From Vicia villosa (taxonomy: Eukaryota > Streptophyta > Magnoliopsida > Fabales > Fabaceae): a DNA stretch of 64,000 nt. This document shows positions 1-11,138 of the stretch, piece after piece; within the stretch, counting starts at the first letter, position 1, and the number at the start of each line of letters is the position of its first letter. The stretch is taken from contig NC_081181.1 in the NCBI RefSeq assembly GCF_029867415.1, positions 72,388,144-72,452,143 on the forward strand, given 5' to 3'. A program made the translations under genes and the position numbers. Below the pieces are notes generated by a model. The model did not search any database. It was given only the letters and a program-made list of their open reading frames with translations, and was not told the origin of the DNA.

Positions 1-1047
1 AACATCGAAGGGTCATCGAGGGACTATGATCTTTATATCGGAGGAACTATAATGATATCGTAGGCAACTTTTGCTAAGACATGCTTACATCCAAGGGACT
101 TGACCATGTAATCGAAAGGCAACGAAGAGAGGGTCACCCTAAAGGTGAGTGTGTGAAAAAATGTGTGTTAATTTCAGATATTTAATCTTGGATTTAGAAG
201 CGATCTAACAATTGATTTTAAGTCTTGCCATACAATCCTAAGTCATACATCTAAGCAGTTAATATTTTCGGGAAAGTAAAAGTGCGGAAAGTAAATGTCC
301 TACGCTATTACAGGGCTTTGGGGAGGGGGTTACATACCCAAAAACAGGGATGCAGAAAAGTAAAGGTGCGGAAAGTAAAAGTGCGAGAAATGTAAATCTA
401 CGCTATTACAAAAATATCCTTGCAGCCTATACATCAATTTCTAATATTTAAAAATAAAATAAGGTACAAACAAAAGGGAAAATACTATTAAATGAATGAG
501 ATAATATTCTAAGTCCTAATATTAGAAAAAATATTTTTGGTATTTTTGTGGTTGATTTTAATTAAGAAAAAAACAATTTCTAAATTAATTACAAGTTAAT
601 TATTTAAATGAAAAGAAAAATAATTTGTTTTTGTGTTTAAAATTAATTAAACATTTTCAAAACCTAATACTAAAATTAAAATATTTTTTGGTGGTTTTTA
701 ATTGGTTAATTTTAATTAAAAAATATGTAATTAAAATAAGTTAATGCAAATAAAAAAAGAAATAAAAACAAAGGAGAAAAGCAAATGGGCCTGGGGGAGG
801 CAAAAATGGAGGGATGTTCAGAGCAAGAAACCAGGCCCAATAAGAGAAAGCCCACTGCCCTTGCGCCTGATCCAGTGTGATGGGTCTCTGAAGTTCCATG
901 GTGCGGAACGCGTGTGATCCTTTAGATCTGGCTTCATTGGAGATCCAAGGGTAGAGGCGTGAGGGCGCACCATGTATGTGCATAAGAGGAGAGCGCTCTG
1001 GATCTGTGAAACAAGTATACAAACAAGTTGAAAGAAAAAGAATTTAT

Positions 1048-1120
1048 GCGCAACACCCAGGGATCGAACCCAGGTTCCAACGGTAGTGCATCTCCCTTCA
1101 TTGCCAGCAGAGCCACGATT
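1048..1120 (-). repeat. tRNA-like module inside LTR G
   Basis: On the minus strand an A-box-like TGGCTCTGCTGG is followed about 30 bases later by a B-box-like GGTTCGATCCC, inside a T-arm-like GGGTTCGATCCC. Spacing and order match a tRNA gene, and pol III-type internal promoters would fit. The A box departs from consensus and I could not complete a full cloverleaf, so this is a tRNA-derived relic (SINE or tRNA pseudogene) rather than a tRNA gene. Confidence 0.5.
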
Positions 1121-1333
1121 TTAATTTGTTAGTAAAGCAACGATCATTCAATAAATATAAAAACGCGCACTAAATATTAACTTAAACGAAAGTCAAAGTG
1201 GGCCCTCCTGTTTCACGAACTGGCCAATGAAAAACGGAGAGAGCAACGACTTCCTTGACTGGAAAATAAGAGCTTCATGCGCGTGGTCCAAGAGTCAAAA
1301 GTACTTTTCATTGTCTTCCTCATTTTGAAGCCC

Positions 1334-1399
1334 AGGATTAGCTACGAATCTGCTTTGTTTTAGCTACGAATTTGCTATGAATTTTCCGTAGCTAATCCT
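1334..1399. repeat. 13-bp perfect inverted repeat with 40-base loop
   Basis: AGGATTAGCTACG at 1334-1346 is mirrored by CGTAGCTAATCCT at 1387-1399. The loop contains a second copy of TTAGCTACGAAT and the related TGCTATGAAT. The structure could form a hairpin or be a remnant of a small MITE-like insertion in LTR G. No target duplication was found. Confidence 0.6.
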
Positions 1400-3344
1400 G
1401 CAACCATAGAACCTGCAAAATCTTACAAATAAAAGTCAAAAAAACATCCCTCCCCCCTAAATCGAGCACCTACAATCACGATGGTGGCATCTTTTTTGCC
1501 TGAAAGTGTCTATATATGAAGGTTCGAAAGTGACACAAGATCATGCTCTAACAATGGTGGCTCGAGATCTCAACCTCAAACCTTACATGTATTACGTCAA
1601 GCCTGTTTTGAATAGATCCCTGAATACATCTATGCACATAACATTAGTCAACAATGCATAATCAGAGAGATTCAAAGTTAAAAAATTTACCAACAATGGT
1701 GAGTTTGAATGAGCTTGTTCTGGGCAAGATGGAGATTTGTCTTGGACCTAGGGAGACTCCTAGAAATCTCAAGAGTGATTTTTGATCAATGGCTTGGGAT
1801 TGAAACTCCTGGAAATTTGATTCTGAATTTCATCTATTCTTGAGAAAATTTCTCCCTTAGAACCCTAGCTCCTTTCTCTAAATTTTTCATCCTTTATGAA
1901 GTTGTATGCTATGTATATTTATAGGGGAAGTAAATTAGGTCAAGAGTTGGCTTGAGATTAAAGCAATTAGATGATGTAGAAATTGAAAAAGATTTGCATT
2001 AAATCTTTCTAATTTTGGACCAATTCTATTTCAAGCATATTTTTCTTTTAATCTTGGCCATTGGATTAGATTTGATCAGATTAAATCAAGGAAAAAATTT
2101 GGTGCATCAATCATATAACTATTTTATGATTTTATTTGATTTTATTTTAATTTAAATAATTAAAATCAAATATAAATGAAATAAATATCATAATATTAAT
2201 AATATTATTTGACCAATGGACCTCGTTTGGGCTCAAAATCACGTGGGCAATCCAAATGTTAAGGCCCAATACTCAAAAATGTGAAAATTGCCAATTAGTG
2301 CATTAAGTATTTCTCAAAAATAGCCCAACTTGCACCATTCATAACATTCTCAATTTTGATCATATGAAGGTGTTCTAGGACTCTTTAGAAAGCTCAAGAC
2401 GTCCTCTAAATGCTCATTTTGGTTTCATCTCAATTGAGTCTTCCATGTTCATGTACCACTCTTTGAAGAAAAATGTCTTTTTGTTGACTTTTGAAATGAC
2501 TTGTAATTTTTTGGCTCATATCTTTAAATGAAGCATTTTTGGCTTTGTCTTAAGTGTGACAAAGTTGTAGAGAATTGAATTTCTTTCAAAATGAGATTTG
2601 GTTGGGGAATTTATGATAAAGTATGTGGAATTTATGGCTAGTCAAAATTTAGTTAACTTTTAGCCTAAAAACCTTAATTTGGAAACTTTGAGCTTTGTTG
2701 ATTTTTGAGCTTTTCTTAATGAATCATGATCAACCCTCGATCATATGATGAATATGACTTCAAATGATTGATGTTGACCAAAAATATTGATTTTTGACTG
2801 TATGTTGACCATAGTTGACTTTTAGGTCAACATAGTCGACTGTTAATCATCTGAGCAATCTTGCATTGTGAAGCTTGAAAATTGGCATGGAGATGATTTG
2901 AGACATATGAGATGCTATGAAGTCCACTTGAGGCCTTAGAAATTCCACTTCCTTGAAAAGAAACAAAACCCTAATTGGAAACTAGTTGCTTAGGAGAAGG
3001 ATATGTGTACCTAGCTCTTGTATAGTTTTAAACCACCAGTGAACTTGTGAGCTCGAGGAGATCTTGAAATAAAAATGATTTGAAAATGTGTGGGAAAATT
3101 TAAGGGTGCAACACATATGTATCCAAATAATTACTATATTTAAGTTAACTTACAAGGTGTATTCGTTTTCACACTTATTTCGCAGACGCGCTTTTACAAT
3201 TCAATCAAGATTGTTATGCAACTGCAAGTACCATAGATGTTTATAAAAATGGGTAATATATATAACAATACCATTAAATAGCAACATTAAATAAATTGCT
3301 TACAGAGTCATCACTGAATTCAATGTTGTGAAAATCTCCGTGTG

Positions 3345-5505
3345 ACGAATTTGTCGTGTTAGCATTATGTCGAGGTAATGAACATGTTTGCTTGTTATGG
3401 CCAAATTTTCCGCAAATAGAACACTAAGTCCGCTTCTTTTTTTCTGACGTGATGAAGATTCGCCAGTGCATCCTTTGATTCTAGCTAGAGCAGGATCCTT
3501 CAGTGTCTCCTGGATAATTTCACTTGAATTTGTGGGTCCATCATCATGTAAGCCCCTTTTTGCTTCCATCTTTCGGATATCAGAAGCAGCCTATTTCATA
3601 TGGTCTTCGAAATCATCACCACTCTCACTTACTAATTTGCTCAAACGCATATATATCCAAACATAAGAGCAGAATATCTCGACGACTTTTCTGGATCCAA
3701 ATATTTTGGAAGATGCTTATCTGTTCTACATATATCTTCCTTCGCGTTCTTTGTCCATCGATCTGCCACCAGAGTCTTTGGAAATTCCGCGACATCTTAA
3801 AAAATCAATAGTGCAATAATCTTGCAAGAACATTTAAAAACGTCATCATCAGGATAGAATGATATGTTCCACTCCCTTTTTGATGCTTGGTACTTGCGAA
3901 CTGTGTATATGATACAAGTATAAGTTTGATGACATGTTGCCACTACCATCTCCGCGGATCGTGCAAGAAGATCACAAAACAAAAAGAATATTTCTCTTGT
4001 AAATAACTTCCCAGCGCAACGCTCCATGCTTTGAAATCTTGTTTGTAGCACAGGATAGCCGTAATTTGATAGAAAGTCAGCTTCTACCTCCTTATAACGC
4101 GTGTAATTAAGACACCGATGAAAATGTAAGAAAAATTCACTTAAATTATATCGTGAGTGAAGAAACTTCCCCATTTGTGAATGTAAACCTTCACACCGGG
4201 AGGTAGTTCTGAACCCAGCAAAAAGTTTTCCGCGTATATGAGCTGTAGCCCACGTCTTTCTCTTTGCATACAATTCTGTAACCCACTTGATGTCATGCAA
4301 CCCAAATGCGTCAATCATGTCAGCCCACTTGCGCCGAAACTCACCCAGGTCATAGTCACCCAACATGCATTTCCTAAATTGACTAACAAATTCAGGAACT
4401 CTAATGTTAGACATTGCATTGCAAATTAGATGCCAAGCACACAACCTATGATAAGCATTCAGAAACACCTTTTTTATAGCTTTCTTCATTGCAAGACCGC
4501 CATCAGTAATGACAGATATAGGCGACTTACCTGACATTGCTTCCAAAATTTGTTCAAGAACCCACATATATGTTTATTCTTTTTCATTTTTAACAATAAC
4601 ACCGCCAAATATAATATTATGGTTATGGTTATTAACTCCAGGAAACACCACTAAGGGGCAACGGTATTTGTTCGTCCCATATGTTGCATTAAATGCCAAT
4701 ACATCACCAAAAACTTTGAAATCCATTTGGCTTATACCATCGCACCAAAAAAGGTGTTCAAGCCTACCTTCTCCATCAACAGTGTGGCGATAAAACATCA
4801 TCGGGTCATCTGATGCCAGTCCATGAAGATAGTGTAATGCATTTTTACCATCACATCACTGTAAAAGGCGTTGCTTTCCTATCTGATTATATATATCTTT
4901 CATATGAAACCCTATTTTTTCATACCCTCCTGATTGGTTGGCACAAGAACCATAGAATTGAGAAGGTCTTATACCAACCTTCATTATGTTGTTCATCTGC
5001 ATTATATCTGAATCTTCCATTTTTTAGTGTGAAGCAAGCATTCCATGGTACTCTTCATGTAATCGATCATGGTTGTGCTGATCGTTAAAAACTGTTATCC
5101 ACCAACATTGTGAGAACATATCTATATGCATTCGAAATTTTGCTTCACATCCACACCGAGTATCAGGTTTACGCTCACGCTTACGATTTTCTATTGTTAA
5201 ACCTCTATCCCCCCTAAACCATGTCTGTGACAAACAAATGCCCGTTGTGATGTTTCTCCTTTCTTGCTTCGAAGGTTCTTGCTCTTGTGAACTGCAAACC
5301 CGTTCATTTTAGCATACTGGTTGTAGAACGCATAAGCCATGTCCAGACTTAAAAATTGAATTTTTCTTGTCTCATGGGGACTTAGTCTTTTCAGGTCCAT
5401 ACTAAGAATATCCTCCATACTATCAATATTTATACTATTTTCAATAGATTCTCCATCCTCAGCACTAATATCATCAACAATAGTCTCACCTGTTTCATCA
5501 ACCAC
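3345..5505 (-). pseudogene. FAR1-related / MULE transposase-like protein, broken
   Basis: The sequence resembles plant FAR1-RELATED SEQUENCE proteins, transcription factors domesticated from Mutator-like transposases. Minus-strand order: an acidic N-terminus; a FAR1-type zinc finger (FVCHRHG, then RCGCEAKFRM, then HNH; 5505-5024); a middle segment with HYLHGLASDDP; the MULE transposase core (FGDVLAFNATYGTNKYRCPLV at 4690 and the ITDGGLAMKKAI and CAWHL region below 4567); the start of a SWIM finger (FKCSCK); RWTKNAKEDICR; and a C-terminal CX2CX4HX4C zinc knuckle (3423-3382). Lesions: a frameshift in the N-terminal finger near 5200-5230, in-frame stops near 4858, 4570, 3800 and 3598, a frameshift near 3650, a frameshift before the knuckle, and an apparent small deletion that removes the second half of the SWIM finger. 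Introns could explain some breaks but not the in-frame stops. It could be a MULE copy or a dead FRS gene; no terminal inverted repeats were seen. Confidence 0.8.
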
Positions 5506-6719
5506 TTCCGTTTACACATATTCTAGCTCATATCACAATTAACAACATAGTTTTAACATAAGTACTAAAGTACATCAATACGAATATTAAAAATTTTCTC
5601 CTTTTACCTCCATACCACTTATAACTATTCGACAAATGGTACCGATGTTCTTTCTCTATTTCCTGCACAAAAAATGTCATCCATGTTATTTTCATAACAA
5701 AAATTACTAATAAGTATACTCAAGCAGTCTTGGCTAACTAAATAATAACTCCAGAAGAACAAAACTTCATAAGCACCTCAACAAATATTCTACAAACAAA
5801 CTCATTCATGGTTGGCTAAAAAATTAACAAGTGAGGAGCCAAAGTCACCTATTTACAACAGGTCATTATTACTTTACTATGCATGTTTCAATGATATTGG
5901 ATGGCTTATTAAAATTTGGATAAACAATCTTTTTGGTCAAATGGGGAACACGTTGTGACTACAATTTTGATATATAAGAAATATAACCACAATTTTTTAT
6001 AAAATAATTAAAATATTAAACCGAATTAGAAATGACATTAACTTTGGCACACTTCAATCACACGTTACGACTAACCTCATAATTAAAATATAGGTGAACT
6101 ATATCTTGTTCTTTGAGACATAGATCATAGAGGGCACACTAAATCATGAATTCCATTGATAAGATTCCTCCTTTATAAGTCAACTTTTTTAGTTTGCAAT
6201 CTATTTATTAACAACCTTCACATGAAAATTTGAATTTTACTCTATAAGTTTAACTTCCATAACTCATTAAGAACCTGCAAAACCTCCTCCTTCACAGCTG
6301 AGTCTAACTGCTCCGTACCCACTAATACGACATATATAACTATTTTTGATAGAAAATCCATCACCGCACTTCCACTACACATAATTATCACGCACAAATC
6401 TTTAGGGCCAGATCTTCTGGAGAATATCGAATAGCTGAATGTATTTTACCAGAGATTCATTGCAACGAGAAAACTTGGAAGAGACATGTAGATCCTAATG
6501 CCACACTTCGTCAATCCGTTGCTCGACATCCTGAACTAGAATGTGAGGATTTACAACATGACGTAAGAGGTTCTTAAATTGCTAAGACAATAAAATCTGG
6601 CTAATCCAAATATGCTTCCAAATATTACTACCATTCCCTAACTTACACGAAATTGTCTTGGTGATTCAATTGTTGGTGATTTTAGTATCATCAATGTATT
6701 TTGGTATTAATGTGATTTA
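5506..6719. other. AT-rich intergenic stretch, no assigned gene
   Basis: No recognisable gene or repeat. The one oddity is a plus-strand frame open from about 6352 to a TAA at 6575-6577 (about 75 codons, no ATG). Its peptide contains GEYRIAECILPEIHCNEKTW and then RHPELECEDLQ, an unusually protein-like composition for this region. I do not recognise it; it could be an exon fragment. Confidence 0.4.
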
Positions 6720-6816
6720 CTATAGGCCAATGCAATTATGCGTTAAGTTTGAAACGAGTTAGGGTAGTGCGGAGTGCACGCTCGTCGAGCCAAACGTGTA
6801 ATTGAATACGAATAAT

Positions 6817-6935
6817 AGAAACGGGGTTCCAAGGGGCGTAGCCCCTCTCGGGGTCCAAGGGGCAGAGCCCCTGGCGAGGTGCGGGGCAGCGCCCTGCCGG
6901 GGTCCAAGGGGCAGCGCCCTTTCCCAACCGACATA
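6817..6935. repeat. GC-rich palindromic repeats in the Cop1 LTR
   Basis: Repeats of the theme GGGGTCCAAGGGGCAGAGCC, with arms such as AGGGGCAGAGCCCCT that fold on themselves, stand out against AT-rich surroundings. Three to four imperfect copies are visible. Similar GC-rich blocks occur in LTRs of some plant copia elements (recalled, not checked). Confidence 0.6.
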
Positions 6936-6984
6936 ACCGTTTTTCTGAAAAGTTGTATCTTTTCGGTTTCTGTTATTAATCTCC

Positions 6985-6993
6985 TATATAAGG
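6985..6993 (+). promoter_or_regulatory. putative TATA box of Cop1
   Basis: TATATAAGG lies about 240 bases before the gag ATG at 7234, in the direction of the coding region and downstream of the GC-rich block. This fits an LTR U3 promoter. Position and sequence only. Confidence 0.4.
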
Positions 6994-7233
6994 AGTCATT
7001 TGGCCTCAATTTAGATATACAAAGTTATACTTCCTCTCTACATTCTGATCTGTTCTCTATTGTCAGAAACAGATTGCTCTTCGAGAATTATCCCCGCAAA
7101 AATTTCGTGAACCCGGACAAGAATAGGGTTGAAGTACTTTGTTCGGAAAGTGAACAAACACGATTCTTCGAAGATATCCAGGATTATCATACCAAATTTC
7201 TAACAAACGAATAAAGTATTCTTTCTGATAATC

Positions 7234-8065
7234 ATGGCTGGAGGAGGAAGCACCGTCAAGGAGATGACTAAAAGTTTCGGAAAATTGGACAAGTTTCAAG
7301 GACAAGACTTCAAGCATTGGCAGAAGAAGATGCATTTCATGTTGACAACGTTGAAGGTGGTGCACGTACTGTCTACACCGATTCCAGACTTGAGGAGGAT
7401 GACACGGTTGAAAATCTGAGACGCCGATCAAAGTGGGAGAACGACGACTACATATGCAGAGGGCACATTCTTAGCAGTATGTTTGATCCCTTATTTGATA
7501 TTTACCAAAACGTGGAATCTGCAAAGGAATTGTGGGATTGTCTCGAAGCCAAGTACATGGCAGAGGACTCATCCAGTAAAAAGTTCCTGGTGACCGATTT
7601 CAACAATTACAAAATGGTTGAATTGAGGTCTGTCATGGAATAATTCAATGAACTCCTCCGAATCCTTGGACAGTTCACACAACATGGATTGAAGATGGAT
7701 GAAACAATATATGTTTATAGCATCATAGACAAGTTTCCTCCTTAATGGAAGGATTTCAAACACAATCTGAAACATGGAAAAGACGAACTGTCTTTGATCC
7801 AACTTGGAAGTCACTTGCGCATAGAGGAATCTCTACGAGCGCATGAGGATAACAAAGGAAAAGGCAAAGAAATTGCTGAACCCTCGGTTAATATGATCGA
7901 AGAGGGTGGTAAGAACGATAACAACAAAAAAAAGGAAAGAAGCATGCTTTCAATAACAAAAAGGGCAATTTCGGTGTTAACAAGAAACCGAAAATAGAAT
8001 GTTGGAAGTGTGGCAGAACAGGCCACTTCAAGAAGGATTGCCATTTCGGCAAAAAGCACGACAAC
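7234..8065 (+). pseudogene. gag: Cop1 gag (broken)
   Basis: The capsid/nucleocapsid polyprotein of a Ty1-copia element, which packages element RNA into virus-like particles. It starts at ATG 7234 (MAGGGSTVKEMTKSFGKLDK). Conserved signs are the W in FKHWQKKMHF, the block ESAKELWDCLEAKYMAED, and a CCHC zinc knuckle reading CWKCGRTGHFKKDC near 8001-8042. Lesions: a frameshift between 7317 and 7419, in-frame TAA codons at 7641-7643 and 7743-7745, and a second frameshift near 7930-7997 just before the knuckle. It reads on towards the protease at 8066. Confidence 0.8.
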
Positions 8066-10549
8066 ATGAACGCAAGTGGTTCAGGAAAGGGGTCTAAGGA
8101 CCAATCCGAAAACCAAGGTCAGAAATCAATTTGTGATTTGAATAGTTTGATTAAACATTCAGTTTCACTAACTTCTGAGGCATTTTATGTGCAGGATGAT
8201 GCTAACGCGTGGTGGATTGACTCTGGTGCCACAACACATGTTTGCAAGGATCGTTTCTGGTTCAATACTTTTGTTCCAGTGGAAGATGGTTCTGTTCTAT
8301 ACATGGGAGATGATCACTTCGCTCCCGTTGAAGGCAAAAGAAACGTGGTGCTAGAATTCAGTTCTGGAAAGACTATTACTTTGTTTAATGTATTGTATGT
8401 TCCTAAGTTACGTAAGAATTTAATTTCTGGTCCTGTATTGAATAAGCTTGGATACAAGCAAGCGTGTGAATCCGATAAATATGTTTTATCGAAGTCTGGT
8501 GTGTTTGTAGGATTTGGATATTATAATAATGGAATGTTTATGATGAATTTGAATGGAGTTCCTAAAGATTCTGGTTCTATATTTATGTCTTCTTTGAATG
8601 TTATCAATTTTTCGTTATGACATGCTCGTTTAGGACATGTACATTATAAAATAATGCATGAAATGTCTAAAGACGGTTTAATTCCTGTTTTTAATGAAAA
8701 TAACGAAAAGTGTAAAACTTGCATGTTAACAAAGATCACTAGGTAACCTTTTAAAAGTATAACAAGGAAATATGTCATTCTTGAGTTAATACATAGTGAT
8801 TTATGTGATTTGCATGCTACTCCATCATTAGGGAATAAAAAATATTTTGTCACTTTCATTGATGATGCATCTAGATTCTGCTATGTTTATTTGTTGCACA
8901 CTAAGGACGAAGCCTTAGATAAATTCAAAATTTATAAAACTGAAGTTGAAGTGCAACTGAATGTGCTGATTAAAACATTACGTACCGATAGAGGTGGTGA
9001 ATATTATGATCCTGTATTTTTCCAATCCGTAGGAATCATTCATGAGACTACGACACCTTATACACCTCAACAAAATGGTGTGGCTGAAAGGAAAAATAGA
9101 ATTCTTAAAGAAATGGTAAATGCCTTGTTATCTTACTCTGATTTGAGTGAAGGGTTTTGGGGAGAATCTATGTTAACGGCTTGTTATTTGTTAAATAGGG
9201 TTCCTAATAAAAGGAACAAGACTACCCCATATGAACTTTGGTATAAGAAACGACCCAACTTAACATTTCTACGTGTTTGGGGTTGAAGGGCCGTGGTTAG
9301 ACGCTCGGACCCAAAAATGAAAACTTTGGGCGAAAAGGGTGTAGCTTGCATCTTTGTTGGATATGCTGAACACTCCAAGGCTTATAGGTTTTATGTTATA
9401 GAACCTAATGACTCGATTTCTATTAACACAATTATAGAATTAAGAGATGCCATATTTGATGAGAATTGTTTCTCTTCTATACCTAGACCAAAGATATCTA
9501 TACCTAATTCAGACGAATCTCTAAGGGATGATCATTCATATGATGTGCCAAGTGAGACACTTGAACCCCGTAGGAGCAAAAGAGCTAGAAAATCTAGATC
9601 TTATGGATCTGATTTTCAACTATATTTAGTTGAGGGATCAAAGGATCAGATTGAAACTCAATACTATTATTGTTATAGTACAGAGGAGGATCCAGGAATG
9701 TATGATGAAGCTGTGAAATCTCGAGATTCTATTTTTTGGAAAGAAGCCATTGATGAAGAGATTGGTTCTATCATGGAAAATGATACTTGGGAATTATCTG
9801 ATTTACCACCAGGCTGCAAACCATTGGGTTGCAAATGGATCTTCAAAAAGAAGATGAAAGTCGATGGTACAATTGACAAGTTTAAAGCTAGATTAGTTAT
9901 CCAAGGCTTCAGACAAAAAGAAGGGATCGATTATTTCGATACCTATGCTCCAGTTGCCCGTATCAGTACTATTAGATTGTTGATTGCCTTGGCGGCTATT
10001 CATAATCTAGTGATTCATCAAATGGATGTCAAAACAGCATTTCTGAATGATGATTTGGAAGAAGAAGTGTATATGAAGCAACCTGAAGGATTTGTAATGC
10101 CTGGTAATGAGCATAAAGTGTGTAAGCTAGTTATGTCGTTGTATGGGCTGAAACAAGCTCCGAAGCAGTGGCATCAAAAGTTTGATGAGGTTGTTTTGTC
10201 TAATGGTTTCATTCTAAACCAAGCTGAAAAATGTGTATATAGCAAATTTGATACATCCGGTAAAGGAGTTTTCATTTGTCTATATGTTGATGACATGTTG
10301 ATTTTTGGCACCAACCAAAATCAAGTTGATAAAACAAAGAATTTCTTGTCGTCAAAGTTCTCCATGAAAGATATGGGAGAAGCAGACGTTATTCTTGGTA
10401 TTAAGATTAAACGGGAGAATAAGGGGATTGTAATTACGCAATCTCACTACATTGAGAAAATACTCAAGAAGTTCAATTATGAAAATTGTTCTCCAGTAAG
10501 TACTCCCATGGATCCAGGAGAAAAGCTTATGCCAAATACAGGTAAACCT
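8066..10549 (+). pseudogene. pol: Cop1 pol: protease, integrase, reverse transcriptase (broken, truncated)
   Basis: One frame runs from the protease to the truncation, with three in-frame stops: TGA 8618-8620, TAA near 8744 and TGA 9284-9286. Domains in order: aspartic protease (WWIDSGATTH, near 8210); integrase HHCC finger (HARLGH..., CKTCM) and DDE core (IHSDLCD, RTDRGGEY, GVAERKNR); then reverse transcriptase from about 9735 with FKARLVIQGF, MDVKTAFLN, YGLKQAP and an intact YVDD active site (near 10288). The frame stops 17 residues after the STPMDPG motif, exactly where Sire-A begins, so RNase H is missing. The stops fit TGG to TGA and CAA to TAA changes typical of old methylated repeats. 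Confidence 0.85.
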
Positions 10550-11138
10550 TGTTAGAACAAGATTTGTTCTGATCAATATTCTTAGTTTTGATGATAACAA
10601 TGTATATGAATTTTGTATGAGATAATGTGGTACTCTAATACTATGCAATTTCCATTTCAGGAATCACATAAAGAGTATGCACAAAATCAGCGCAAGAAGC
10701 ACTGACTCGGAAGGTTCAGCATGCAACATCAAAACATGCTCTGGCAAGACATCAGAAGATGGTCAAGCAGAATCAGAACATGGTCAATGGAAGCATCAGA
10801 AGAACTTGAGATCAGAAGCAGAAGCACTGAAGATTCTCATGGTATCATGCTAAGAAGCACATCAAGGTCAGAAGACAAGAAGATGCTCTGCACCAAGCTG
10901 TTTGACTCTGATGATATTCAAACGTTGTTTACACAAACATAAGATCAGAAGCAAGTACAAGATGGCAGGCTACGGTGACTGACAAAAGGAACGTTAGAAG
11001 CTATTAAAGGCAACGTCAGTAGACACAGCGAAAGCAAGGCTCGAGGTAGTTGACAAAAGAGTGAAACATTAAATGCAATGCTGTACGGATCACACAACGC
11101 ATTAATTGCTCCCAACGGTCACCTTCTCAAGTGCCTAT
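10550..11138 (+). mobile_element. Sire-A 5' LTR, first part (U3)
   Basis: Begins TGTTAGAACAAG and ends in CCTAT at 11134-11138, the left copy of the Tat-B target duplication. Rich in CAGAAG/AAGATG-type repeats. The rest of the LTR continues at 52783. Confidence 0.85.
11134..11138. other. CCTAT target-site duplication of Tat-B (left)
   Basis: CCTAT here and at 52783-52787 flanks the element that begins TGTAGCAACC and ends GGTATGACA, a 5-base duplication as expected for a Ty3-gypsy insertion. Confidence 0.85.

Larger units (their letters stand above)
1..3113 (-). mobile_element. Tat/Ogre-type LTR (LTR G), truncated by window edge
   Basis: AT-rich non-coding sequence ending at 3113 in GGGTGCAACA. 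On the minus strand this is a TGTTGCACCC start, which resembles the TGTCATACCC starts of the other Tat/Ogre LTRs here. It shares blocks with the LTR at the right end of the window (GTGCGGAAAGTAAA and CTACGCTATTAC near 285-410 and near 62530-62580) and the phrase GGGTCATCGAGGG with the Ogre-C LTR. A tRNA-like module lies at 1048-1120. The short ORFs inside have no recognisable product. Read on the minus strand, this is the outer end of an element whose body lies to the left of the window. The lineage is inferred; the inner boundary and the second LTR are not visible. Confidence 0.6.
6720..10549 (+). mobile_element. Ty1-copia retrotransposon Cop1, 3' part cut off by Sire-A
   Basis: Contains gag, protease, integrase and reverse transcriptase in the Ty1-copia order on the plus strand. 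A GC-rich repeat block and a TATATAAGG box (6985-6993) lie upstream and probably belong to its 5' LTR, but I could not delimit that LTR and found no TGGTATCAGAGC primer site before gag. The coding part stops at 10549, where the TGTTAGAACAAG start of Sire-A follows directly. RNase H and the 3' LTR must lie beyond the right edge of the window if they survive. The left boundary is approximate. Confidence 0.8.

Noticed and set aside
3466..3811. Plus-strand ORFs over the FAR1 relic
   Set aside because: Shadows of the minus-strand coding sequence.
7063..7431. 122-codon minus-strand ORF
   Set aside because: Antisense to the Cop1 leader and gag; the gag frame on the plus strand explains the openness.
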